Shown piece by piece: positions 14,328 through 21,613 of a stretch of DNA of 28,691 nucleotides (position 1 is the first letter of the stretch; the number at the start of each line of letters is the position of its first letter). Position numbers and translations under genes: made by a program. The notes beneath the pieces are model-generated. The model ran no database searches and had not been told where the DNA came from. It saw only the letters and a program-made list of their open reading frames with translations. The stretch is from Phycisphaerales bacterium UBA7800 (GTDB taxonomy: Bacteria; Planctomycetota; Phycisphaerae; Phycisphaerales; Phycisphaeraceae), in contig DLCK01000026.1 of NCBI GenBank assembly GCA_002480565.1, positions 1-28,691 on the forward strand. The letters run 5' to 3'.

Positions 14328-15824
14328 TTATCCGAGGAGGGCCAAAGCCGACTGCGGCTGGGAGTTGGCCATACTCAGGATGTTGGTCGATGCCTGTGAG
14401 AGAATCTGGGCACGTGTAAGGCTTGCGGTTTCGGAAGCAAAGTCCGTATCGCGGATGCTACTTTCAGCGGCCGAGGTGTTCTCAAGGGCAATACCCAAGG
14501 ATCGCATGGTTGTTCCAACCACATTGGATTGGAAGGCACCGATCTTACCACGCAGGCTCGAGACCTGGCTGATGGCAGCGTTGACGATCTTCTGGGCGGA
14601 TTCAAGGTTACCGTCAACCAAGTTGGACGAATTGCCCGATCCAAGGTCATCCAGATAACCGATGTTCACATTACCCAGTTTTCTGGATGCGACATTGCCT
14701 AACCCGATGGATACCTGGTTATTGATGTCCACACTGGGTCCAAGGTTGAACTTGGCACCGCCACCGGTGATGGTGAAAGCACTAATTGTTTGCAAGGCAT
14801 TGGAACCGCTTGCTCCGTCCAACTCAATTTCCATATCCAGGAAGTCAGTTGCAATTCGTGCGGTACGTCCATCAGATGTGGCAGCAATGCCGTTGATGAT
14901 CGCTCCGACGTCTTGTCCGGCATCCCGAATGGGACTGGTGACGTTAGCAAAGGTCGTGTTTGTTGAACTCAGGTCGTTTTCGTTACCAGCTGACAGTGAG
15001 ACAACTGCACCGGCCTGACCACCTTGGTTGATGATGTCGAAGGAAACAAATTCATTCGACCCATATTCGGTACTCTTGATACTAAAGCCAGTACCTGAAA
15101 CTGCGGCAGAGACGCCTGTAGTTTCTTTGAAGGTATTGATTGCTTCAGTAATGGATGCCAAAGTGGTACCCGATGCGAAGCTGAATTCGCGGCTGCCCTT
15201 GGAACCAGCAATTTCAAACGTTAAGGTTGAAGTTGCATTGGTCAGGTCCAGTGCACCGTTCGTGGAGACGAACAGGCCAGCATGCTGGGCCGAAGCAGTC
15301 ACTACGATTTCAACGTCACGCGTTTCGCCGTAAGACAATTTCGTTGCGTTGATTTGGTAGTCACTGACTTCCGAAGCTTGCCCTGAGACCGTGAAGTCAA
15401 ACGTACCGTTAAGTAGTTTGGCTCCCTGGAAGCTCGTCGAGGAAGCGATTCGGTCAATCGTCTGCAGGATCGAGTCGACCTGCAATTGATTGGCTGCTTT
15501 TTCTTCCTTCGAAAGACCTGCGTCATTGGCACTTTCGCCGACGAGGCTTTGAACTTCCAAAAGCAGTGAGCTGACTTCTTGCAGGCCACCTTCGGCGATG
15601 TTCATCACCTGGTCTGCTCGTTCAGCGTTGCCAATGGCAGCTTCGATGGAGGCTTTTTCAGATCGCAGGTTTTCACTTGCGATTAGTCCGGCTGGGTCAT
15701 CTGCGCCTCGATTGATGGCCAGTCCGGTGCTCAGTCTTTCCAGTGATTGATTGAGCGAACTATTGTTCTGCTTCAAAATCCGCTGGCTAAGCAGTGATGT
15801 TACGTTGGTGTTAATGCGACTCAT
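14328..15824 (-). CDS. fliC: Flagellin
   Basis: The 498-residue protein is the flagellar filament subunit. The conserved N-terminal D0/D1 region begins MSRINTNVTSLLSQRILKQN and contains LSTGLAINRGADDPAGLIAS. The conserved C-terminus is DTDFASETASLTRAQILSQAS...QPQSALALLG. The central part (about 150-400) is variable. It includes a flagellin hook-IN-type stretch, EIAGSKGSREFSFASGTTLA, near residue 200. No signal peptide is present, as expected for export by the flagellar type III system. Total length is typical. It is monocistronic, with a perfect hairpin terminator downstream and a candidate sigma-28 promoter upstream. The ATG has only GAAGAG nearby and GGGAG about 11 bases upstream. No chaperone or hook gene is adjacent. 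Confidence 0.95.
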   Translation of the reverse strand: MSRINTNVTSLLSQRILKQNNSSLNQSLERLSTGLAINRGADDPAGLIASENLRSEKASIEAAIGNAERADQVMNIAEGGLQEVSSLLLEVQSLVGESANDAGLSKEEKAANQLQVDSILQTIDRIASSTSFQGAKLLNGTFDFTVSGQASEVSDYQINATKLSYGETRDVEIVVTASAQHAGLFVSTNGALDLTNATSTLTFEIAGSKGSREFSFASGTTLASITEAINTFKETTGVSAAVSGTGFSIKSTEYGSNEFVSFDIINQGGQAGAVVSLSAGNENDLSSTNTTFANVTSPIRDAGQDVGAIINGIAATSDGRTARIATDFLDMEIELDGASGSNALQTISAFTITGGGAKFNLGPSVDINNQVSIGLGNVASRKLGNVNIGYLDDLGSGNSSNLVDGNLESAQKIVNAAISQVSSLRGKIGAFQSNVVGTTMRSLGIALENTSAAESSIRDTDFASETASLTRAQILSQASTNILSMANSQPQSALALLG

Positions 15825-15941
15825 GGCTCTTCGGTCTCCCCAAACTCCTAAAGGTTTGCTCCTCAGCGAAAGGTTCTTTTACAGTTAGAAACCCTTCAAC
15901 CAATTTGTTTGCTTCAGACCACACGGTCTTTGCGAAAGGAA

Positions 15942-15968
15942 ATATCGGGACGATTAGCACGCGTCTTA
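15942..15968 (-). promoter_or_regulatory. Candidate sigma-28 (FliA) promoter of flagellin
   Basis: On the minus strand TAAG-N15-CCCGATAT matches the FliA consensus TAAA-N15-GCCGATAA at nine of twelve positions with exact spacing. Transcription would start near 15935, giving a leader of about 110 bases. The leader contains a small hairpin, AGACC-N4-GGTCT at 15916-15929. The duplicated CCGATT motifs further upstream (about 15980-16000) fit less well. Confidence 0.45.
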
Positions 15969-16044
15969 ACTTCACTGCAATCGGAATAATCGGAATAATT
16001 GTAATTATGTAAATTGGCGTCCGGATAAGCGCACGCCGAAACAC

Positions 16045-16072
16045 AAAAACCCCTGTTTTAAAGGGGTTTTTT
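16045..16072 (-). terminator. moeA terminator, probably bidirectional
   Basis: AAAAACCCC and GGGGTTTTTT flank a TGTTTTAAA loop. With T tracts on both strands it can stop transcription leaving moeA and keep it out of the flagellin leader. It begins about 45 bases after the moeA stop. Confidence 0.8.
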
Positions 16073-16116
16073 GCAATCTGATAACCAAGTGTTCAACTGA
16101 AGTTTTTTTTCAGATT

Positions 16117-17343
16117 TTAGTCAAGCAACGGAAGAAACGGCACGTTTTGCCCAGTTTCACATTCAACTTCACCACGTTTTAGCCACACAAAACCGGCGGC
16201 CGAGGCCGAATGCATCAGGTCGCCGGACCCTTGCCAGACCAATAACTGTGCATTGGCATCATCCACAGTCACCAAGCGAAAACGATCACGTCCAGATTGC
16301 GGTTCCACGACATCATTAAGTGTCACCGATTGCCATTGGGGTAACGGGCGATTGAGTAAACGACAGACCACCGGCCATAAAAACAAATGTGAAGTCGCCA
16401 ACACACTCACCGGATTGCCTGGTAAGCCAAGTATGATTGTTTTGTTTGATGTCGCAGCGAAGACTGGCTTGCCAGGTTGGATCGCAACACCATGAACGAT
16501 GGGCAAAATCCCAAGCTTTTCCCATGTCCTGGGTAAATGATCACGCTGCCCGACACTCACGCCCCCGACGGTAATGACCAAATCCGATGTTTGTATCGCA
16601 GATTCGGCAGCTGCCAATGTTGGACCAGCTTCATCAACTATATGTAGATGCGTCACATTGGATACACCAAGGCGCGATAACAATGCAACAACCATCGGCC
16701 CATTGCTATTGCGGATCTGTTGAGGCTCCAATTCATCTGTCGTGGTCTGCGGCGGTCGGACTTCATCGCCGGTGGTTAACAACGTTACACGTAACGTGCG
16801 ATGCACTTTTAACTGACTGTTACCCGTGGCTGCAGCAATGGCGATGTGATGAGGCCCCAGCACCGTTCCCGCTTTGATGACACGGGAGCCTGCTTTGGCA
16901 TCGGCGGCCTGGCGATGAATGTTCTTCCATATAGGTACGCACTGAATATCAAACCCAACGGTGTCATCCTTATCTATATATGACAGTTCAACGGGTATCA
17001 CAGCATCGGCACCCACAGGAACCGGAGCTCCTGTCGCAATCCGATACGCACACCCACGAGCGATTGGCGTCTGATAATGTTCTGCTGACGCGCCGGCGGC
17101 AACTGTGCCGGTAATTTTTAACCGGGTTTGAGCATTGATATCCTCAGCATGAACCGCATACCCGTCCATGGCTGAACGATTAAACGGAGGCTGATCACGA
17201 TCTGTCACAATTTCACAAGCCAGAGTCCGCCCTAATGCTGCCTCAAACGAAACAGTCTCACAGCCAACAGGTTGGCAAACGCTCAGCAATCGGTTGAGGG
17301 CTTCTTCATACGATGGTAAAGATGGTTTGTTGCAAGGATCCAT
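16117..17343 (-). CDS. moeA: Molybdopterin molybdenumtransferase MoeA
   Basis: The 408-residue protein inserts molybdate into adenylylated molybdopterin, the last general step of molybdenum-cofactor synthesis. Family signatures are all present: PPFNRSAMDGYAV (52-64), TGAPVPVGADAV (104-115), TTGDEV (190-195), NSNGP (212-216), GGVSVGQRD (260-268), PGKP (290-293) and LPGNPVS (307-313). Length is normal for MoeA. The product is needed by the nitrate reductase encoded upstream, though the gene is not in that operon and flagellin lies between. It is divergent from the ROK regulator. No Shine-Dalgarno is visible and the predicted leader is short. Confidence 0.95.
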   Translation of the reverse strand: MDPCNKPSLPSYEEALNRLLSVCQPVGCETVSFEAALGRTLACEIVTDRDQPPFNRSAMDGYAVHAEDINAQTRLKITGTVAAGASAEHYQTPIARGCAYRIATGAPVPVGADAVIPVELSYIDKDDTVGFDIQCVPIWKNIHRQAADAKAGSRVIKAGTVLGPHHIAIAAATGNSQLKVHRTLRVTLLTTGDEVRPPQTTTDELEPQQIRNSNGPMVVALLSRLGVSNVTHLHIVDEAGPTLAAAESAIQTSDLVITVGGVSVGQRDHLPRTWEKLGILPIVHGVAIQPGKPVFAATSNKTIILGLPGNPVSVLATSHLFLWPVVCRLLNRPLPQWQSVTLNDVVEPQSGRDRFRLVTVDDANAQLLVWQGSGDLMHSASAAGFVWLKRGEVECETGQNVPFLPLLD

Positions 17344-17366
17344 CGCTAAAGTGTAACGGATTGGGA

Positions 17367-17395
17367 CATATAAACAGCAACGACAGATAAGACAA
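17367..17395 (-). promoter_or_regulatory. Possible moeA promoter
   Basis: On the minus strand TTGTCT, a 17-base spacer and TATATG precede the moeA ATG by about 24 bases. Both hexamers match the sigma-70 consensus at four of six positions. Confidence 0.3.
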
Positions 17396-17396
17396 A

Positions 17397-17412
17397 TGTA
17401 AACCCATTTACA
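17397..17412. promoter_or_regulatory. Palindromic operator candidate
   Basis: TGTAAACCCATTTACA is a perfect six-base inverted repeat with a CCCA centre. Its right arm is the -35 hexamer of the ROK-gene promoter and its left arm abuts the candidate moeA promoter, so a protein bound here would affect the ROK gene and perhaps moeA. The ROK protein itself is the simplest candidate ligand. Confidence 0.5.
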
Positions 17413-17435
17413 GACTTACCGACTCTGCGTATAAT
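17407..17435 (+). promoter_or_regulatory. Sigma-70 promoter of the ROK-family gene
   Basis: TTTACA (five of six), a 17-base spacer and a perfect TATAAT give a strong housekeeping promoter. The predicted start is near 17442, leaving a leader of about 90 bases. Confidence 0.75.
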
Positions 17436-17530
17436 TTATTAGTTCAATGAAATTTTATTGATGGCATCCTGTCTCGAATTGATGCTCAATTGCGTCCGAT
17501 CCATTACAGCCGTCAGAAAGAAGCTCTATT

Positions 17531-18655
17531 TTGCTTGAGACCATTAAAAGAGTCAATCAACAAACCGCAGCGGTCAACAACCGCCAACTGGTCATCCATT
17601 TATTATTGGAACATGGACAACTCTCTCGAAGTCAACTCGTGAAACTCACCGACCTGCGTGGTTCAACACTGACATATATTACGCGCGAACTGCTTGGGAT
17701 GAAAATGCTCAAGCAGGCAGGTCAACGTGAAAGCACCACGGTAGGACAGAAACAACAACTGCTGCAGATTGATCCGGCTTATGGTTGGGTGATCGGCATT
17801 GATATGCGATTGGGCGAATCCCAGGTCGTCATCTTGGACGCCAAAGGACAACTCGTCGGCGACTGCCTGTTGAATACAGACAAGGATCTAAGCAAACTCA
17901 AACGCTCGTTACCCAAGCTCATTGAAAAGAGTGCTCAACAATACGACCTGTCGCCCGATAAGCTTCTGGGCATCGGGTTAGGCATGCCGGGCATCGTGGA
18001 TGTACAGACCGGCACGGTCATCCGATCCGATTTGTTTGCGATGTGTGACTATGACATGGCAGAGGAATTAACTCAAGCTTTGTCCATCCCTGTCCGCGTG
18101 GATCACGATGCGAATCTCATTGCTCTGGCAGAACAACAACAAGGTAGCGCCCGAGGCTTGCGGGACTTTATCGTGGTCATCATGGATGACGAACAGGTCG
18201 AAGACAAAATCGGTTATCGCTCGTTCGGCACAGCGTTGGTACTTAACGGCCAAGTTCATCGCGGATCACAATTCGCTGCAGGTGAACTGGATCAACGGCT
18301 CATGCCAACCATCAATGCCATCGGCACTCAAGCGGACATGCAGCTGCTCGCTCAGGAAGACGCCCCACTCTCTGAATGGTTATCACACGTCAGTGAACAG
18401 TCGAGTCTGACGCTCGCATCACTGGTCAACCTGCTTGACCCCCAGGCGGTGCTTTTAGCTGGTGACCGCCCCATCGCCAACCAGAATTTTCTGGACGATC
18501 TGGCATCACGGATCAACGGCATGCGTATTGGGCATTTACCACAACCCCTACAAGTGCATAACTGTGCCTTTTCCACGCAATCCTGTGCCCGTGGGGCGGC
18601 GTTAGCAGCACGTGATGTCACACTTGCTGGTGCGGTAGCCAATTACGTCCGGTAA
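17531..18655 (+). CDS. ROK-family transcriptional regulator
   Basis: The 374-residue protein has an N-terminal winged helix-turn-helix (about residues 15-65, including GQLSRSQLVKLTDLRGSTLT) and a ROK actin-like domain. The ROK part is recognisable from GIGLGMPGIVDVQTG (147-161), IPVRVDHDANLIALAE (186-201) and GTALVLNGQVHRGSQFAAGE (233-252). The usual ATP loop (GxDxGGT) is GIDMRLGES. The CxCGxxGCxE zinc motif after AGE is missing, so sugar-kinase activity is unlikely and a NagC/Mlc-like repressor role is favoured. The start is a TTG at 17531 with AGAAAGAAG about seven bases upstream. No in-frame ATG lies close by and an in-frame stop occurs at 17480. A sugar effector is usual for the family; which one is unknown. 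Confidence 0.85.
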   Translation: MLETIKRVNQQTAAVNNRQLVIHLLLEHGQLSRSQLVKLTDLRGSTLTYITRELLGMKMLKQAGQRESTTVGQKQQLLQIDPAYGWVIGIDMRLGESQVVILDAKGQLVGDCLLNTDKDLSKLKRSLPKLIEKSAQQYDLSPDKLLGIGLGMPGIVDVQTGTVIRSDLFAMCDYDMAEELTQALSIPVRVDHDANLIALAEQQQGSARGLRDFIVVIMDDEQVEDKIGYRSFGTALVLNGQVHRGSQFAAGELDQRLMPTINAIGTQADMQLLAQEDAPLSEWLSHVSEQSSLTLASLVNLLDPQAVLLAGDRPIANQNFLDDLASRINGMRIGHLPQPLQVHNCAFSTQSCARGAALAARDVTLAGAVANYVR

Positions 18656-18841
18656 TCGCACACCGTCAAACTATCGATCAAACTGATTCAATTGTCTGTA
18701 AATCACGGCCGTATGATGGTCGATGAAAGTTATGGTTCGGTTTGTTGTTTACACATCAACGGGGTGTGTCATGCATCAAATAGAGCTTTTAACAGGCACC
18801 ATCCTATGGTGTCGGGGGGCTGCAGATCGGTAGGACAGAAC
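18656..18841 (+). other. Gap with leader hairpins before the histidine-kinase gene
   Basis: This 186-base stretch holds two inverted repeats: ACACA-N9-TGTGT near 18751-18769, and GGCACCAT-CCT-ATGGTGTC at 18795-18813, followed by a run of six G. I do not recognise a known riboswitch. The frame stays open from a TTG at 18692 but encodes nothing family-like there. Confidence 0.45.
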
Positions 18842-20170
18842 GTGTTTGGCACTTTGAAAATCAAGTCAAAACTCATTCTGGCAACACTGGGAATCACTTT
18901 CATACCTACGATTGTGGTGCTGGTGTTGTACATGCATCGATTAAAGGCACATCATCTCGAGGATGAGAAACTCCATATCCTGTATCTCATTGGAGCCCTT
19001 CTGGCGATCCTGGCTGGATTGGTTATCGCATACATTGTCGCAAGACGTCTGACTGCTCCACTGGATCAACTCACCGAAGCTGCCCGTCAGGTTGCTTGGG
19101 GATCGCTTAGTGTGAATCTTGATGACCTTGCCCAGCGACCTGATGAATACGGTGAACTGGCAACGGCTTTCCAAGATATGTCTGCTGGACTGAAGAAAAA
19201 AATTGAGTTGCTGCAAATCTCACAAGAACAAATGCAGATCCACAACGATCAGCTCAAAGACGAAATTAAAGAACACCAGAAAACCCTGGAACAAAAAGAC
19301 ACGCTCCATAATCAACTCATTGCCACCTCACGTGAAGCAGGGATGGCTGAGATTGCCTCAGCCGTATTGCACAACGTGGGTAATGTCCTTAACAGCATCA
19401 ACATCAGCACCACGATGATTAATGAGCGGATGAACCGTTCACAGTTTCAAAACTTCCTGCGCGTCGCGGAATTGATTCAAGACCACCGACAGGACTTATC
19501 GCACTACATCCAGGATGACGTTCAAGGAAAACATCTTCCCGATGCTATTTTGCAACTGGCAGAATCATTGGATAGCGATTTTCATGCATTGACAGACGAG
19601 ATCGGTCAGATGACACGTGATGTGGACAACATCAAGAAGATCATCAGTGCTCAGCAATCCTATGTCACCCATGTCGATGTGGAACACAGTACCAATGCGG
19701 TTGATGTGTTGAATGATGCTTTGGCAATCAACAAAGCAGGCATTGAACAACGGGACATTCAGGTCGTCTTTGATCCACCGGAATTGCCTGCGGTGTTCAT
19801 GGACAAGCACAAGGTCCTGCAGGTATTAGTCAATCTCATCAGCAACGCCAAGTCTGCATTGGATACGATTCAAAGCCAACGCCTCATTCATGCCGATGTG
19901 AAACTTATCACAGGCGATGTACGAGCACAGTTGCAATACCAGATTACCGACAACGGCTGTGGCATAGCCCAAGAAAATCTCAAACGTATTTTCAGTCACG
20001 GGTATACGACCCGAGTCGATGGCCGCGGCTATGGCTTACACTACAGTATCCTCACGGCTACGGAGCTTGGTGGAAGCCTCATCGCAGAATCCGATGGCCC
20101 TGGCAAAGGCGCAACCTTCACGTTGACGTTGCCTGTAAAAATGGATCAACCCGCGGCTGCAACGGCATAA
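18842..20170 (+). CDS. Membrane histidine kinase (HAMP, atypical H-box)
   Basis: From a GTG at 18842 (AGGA eight bases upstream) the protein has 442 residues. It shows TM1 at 9-31, a very short outside loop, TM2 at 45-66, HAMP at 67-120 and a coiled coil at 120-165. The phospho-acceptor is probably His177, in GMAEIASAVLHNVGNVLNSI, a variant H-box with HN in place of HE. About 150 residues of helical spacer follow. An HATPase_c domain comes next: N-box NLISNAKSAL (331-340), G1 DNGCG (370-374), G2 GRGYGLHYS (394-402) and GPGKGATFTLTLP near the end. With almost no periplasmic region it probably senses membrane or cytoplasmic cues. No response regulator is adjacent, so it is an orphan here. Reading from the TTG at 18692 would give 492 residues and is less likely. 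Confidence 0.85.
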   Translation: MFGTLKIKSKLILATLGITFIPTIVVLVLYMHRLKAHHLEDEKLHILYLIGALLAILAGLVIAYIVARRLTAPLDQLTEAARQVAWGSLSVNLDDLAQRPDEYGELATAFQDMSAGLKKKIELLQISQEQMQIHNDQLKDEIKEHQKTLEQKDTLHNQLIATSREAGMAEIASAVLHNVGNVLNSINISTTMINERMNRSQFQNFLRVAELIQDHRQDLSHYIQDDVQGKHLPDAILQLAESLDSDFHALTDEIGQMTRDVDNIKKIISAQQSYVTHVDVEHSTNAVDVLNDALAINKAGIEQRDIQVVFDPPELPAVFMDKHKVLQVLVNLISNAKSALDTIQSQRLIHADVKLITGDVRAQLQYQITDNGCGIAQENLKRIFSHGYTTRVDGRGYGLHYSILTATELGGSLIAESDGPGKGATFTLTLPVKMDQPAAATA

Positions 20171-20234
20171 TCCCCGGCTGATCTTAAACCCCCTGATTTG
20201 TAAGCAGTGACTGACTTCGGATAAACTTGTGCGC

Positions 20235-21305
20235 ATGGCAAAAAAGAAGCTCAGTTATGCGGATTCGGGTGTGGATATCGATGCCGGTGATGCCGCCGTC
20301 GACAAGATCAAAGGCCACATCCGACGGACTTATGGCCCGCGTGTTCTCGGGAAGTTCGGCAGCTTTGCCGGCTGCTTCCGACTCGACTACAACGAAAAGC
20401 TCTTTAAGCGCAACTACAAAGACCCTGTTCTGGTAAGTTGTGCTGACGGCGTGGGTTCCAAAGTCAAGCTCGCCGTGCAGATGGGCATCATCGACACGGT
20501 CGGCCAGGACTGCGTGGCCATGAACATCAATGACCTGATTGTTCAAGGCGCCGAGCCGCTGTTTTTCCTGGACTACATCGGGATTCACAAGGTCGACCCC
20601 ACAGAGATTGAACAGATCGTCAAAGGCGTTGCCGACGGTTGCCAACTCTCAGGCTGTTCGCTTATTGGTGGCGAAACCGCAGAGCTGCCCGACATCTACG
20701 TGCCTGGCGATTTTGATTTAGCAGGTTTTTCAGTCGGTGTCTGTGAACTGAAGAAAATCATCGACGGTTCACGCACCGAAGCAGGCGATGTCATCCTGGG
20801 CATGGCTTCCTCAGGTGTCCATTCCAACGGCTACTCATTGGTTCGCGCGATTCTCAAGCAAGCCAAGTTGGATATCAACAAGGTGTATCCTGAATTGGAC
20901 CCGGACAAGAAGCTCGGCGAGGTCTTACTGACTCCTACCCGGATTTATGCCAAGAGTGTGGTGAGTGTGCTGCGCAAGTATAAGCACAAGATGCCGATCT
21001 CCGCGATGAGCCACATCACCGGTGGCGGCTTACCTGGCAATGTCAATCGCACGCTCAGCGAAACAGTCGACGCCAAGATCAACCGCAAGTCATGGACCGT
21101 CCCGCCGATCTTCAAGTTCCTCCAGAAACATGGCAACGTCGACGAAGCTGAAATGCTCCGCGTCTTTAACATGGGTGTGGGTTACATCATGATCGTCCGC
21201 CCCCACTTTGCAGACTCGATCCAAAACCAACTGGAAAAAGCCGGCGAAACCGTCTTCAAACTCGGTACCCTCACCAAAGGCACCGGCAAAGTCCACCTCA
21301 AATAA
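20235..21305 (+). CDS. purM: Phosphoribosylformylglycinamidine cyclo-ligase (AIR synthase)
   Basis: The 356-residue protein catalyses ATP-dependent closure of FGAM to aminoimidazole ribonucleotide, step five of purine synthesis. It has SYADSGVDIDAG (7-18), ADGVGSK (70-76), GQDCVAMNINDL (90-101), GGETAELPDIY (145-155), SSGVHSNGYSL and HITGGGLPGN, all diagnostic of PurM. The ATG at 20235 is chosen because the product then begins MAKKKLSYAD. A GTG two codons earlier (20229) has GGA at a better spacing and cannot be excluded. It follows the kinase gene by 64 bases with no terminator visible, so read-through is possible although the functions are unrelated. Confidence 0.95.
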   Translation: MAKKKLSYADSGVDIDAGDAAVDKIKGHIRRTYGPRVLGKFGSFAGCFRLDYNEKLFKRNYKDPVLVSCADGVGSKVKLAVQMGIIDTVGQDCVAMNINDLIVQGAEPLFFLDYIGIHKVDPTEIEQIVKGVADGCQLSGCSLIGGETAELPDIYVPGDFDLAGFSVGVCELKKIIDGSRTEAGDVILGMASSGVHSNGYSLVRAILKQAKLDINKVYPELDPDKKLGEVLLTPTRIYAKSVVSVLRKYKHKMPISAMSHITGGGLPGNVNRTLSETVDAKINRKSWTVPPIFKFLQKHGNVDEAEMLRVFNMGVGYIMIVRPHFADSIQNQLEKAGETVFKLGTLTKGTGKVHLK

Positions 21306-21613
21306 CCCCCCGGAAGTTCACCTGGAAGTCTTCCAAGACAACGTCCACACGTTTTGCTGAAGTACGTCAGTCATATCACTCTGTGGCATCTCTCAATGAG
21401 CTGCATCACTTGTGGTATGTTCGCAGTTGTCCGGCCATCAACGTGACAATCCAATGCGCCCTAACCTCTACAGGCCGCATATCCCGACATGCAATAGACC
21501 TAACTCGTCGCAATCAAGTAGCTGTGCGTATTTGCCATCAAACATCGGACGATACAACAACAGGCAGAGGGTCCGTCTCCCTGCATCCGTTTGATGCCAA
21601 CGGGACTGCAAAT
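21306..21613 (+). other. Gap of 308 bases between purM and the PAS/GAF gene
   Basis: Directly after the purM stop is CCCCCCGGAAGTT (21306-21318), with a second GGAAGTCTTCC palindrome just beyond. No T-rich terminator, RNA gene or convincing promoter was seen. The frame of the next gene is open back to a GTG at 21383, but the encoded residues look like random translation. Confidence 0.4.

Noticed and set aside
15811..16044. A 77-residue hydrophobic open frame upstream of flagellin on the minus strand
   Set aside because: It lies in the flagellin leader, overlaps the flagellin start and the candidate promoter, has low-complexity Ile/Pro content and no ribosome-binding site.
18656..18841. A c-di-GMP (GEMM) or other known riboswitch before the histidine kinase
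   Set aside because: Hairpins are present but the conserved GEMM core and other riboswitch cores I know are not.
21383..21613. Upstream GTG start of the PAS/GAF protein
   Set aside because: The added 77 residues have no family character and precede the natural N-terminal membrane helix.
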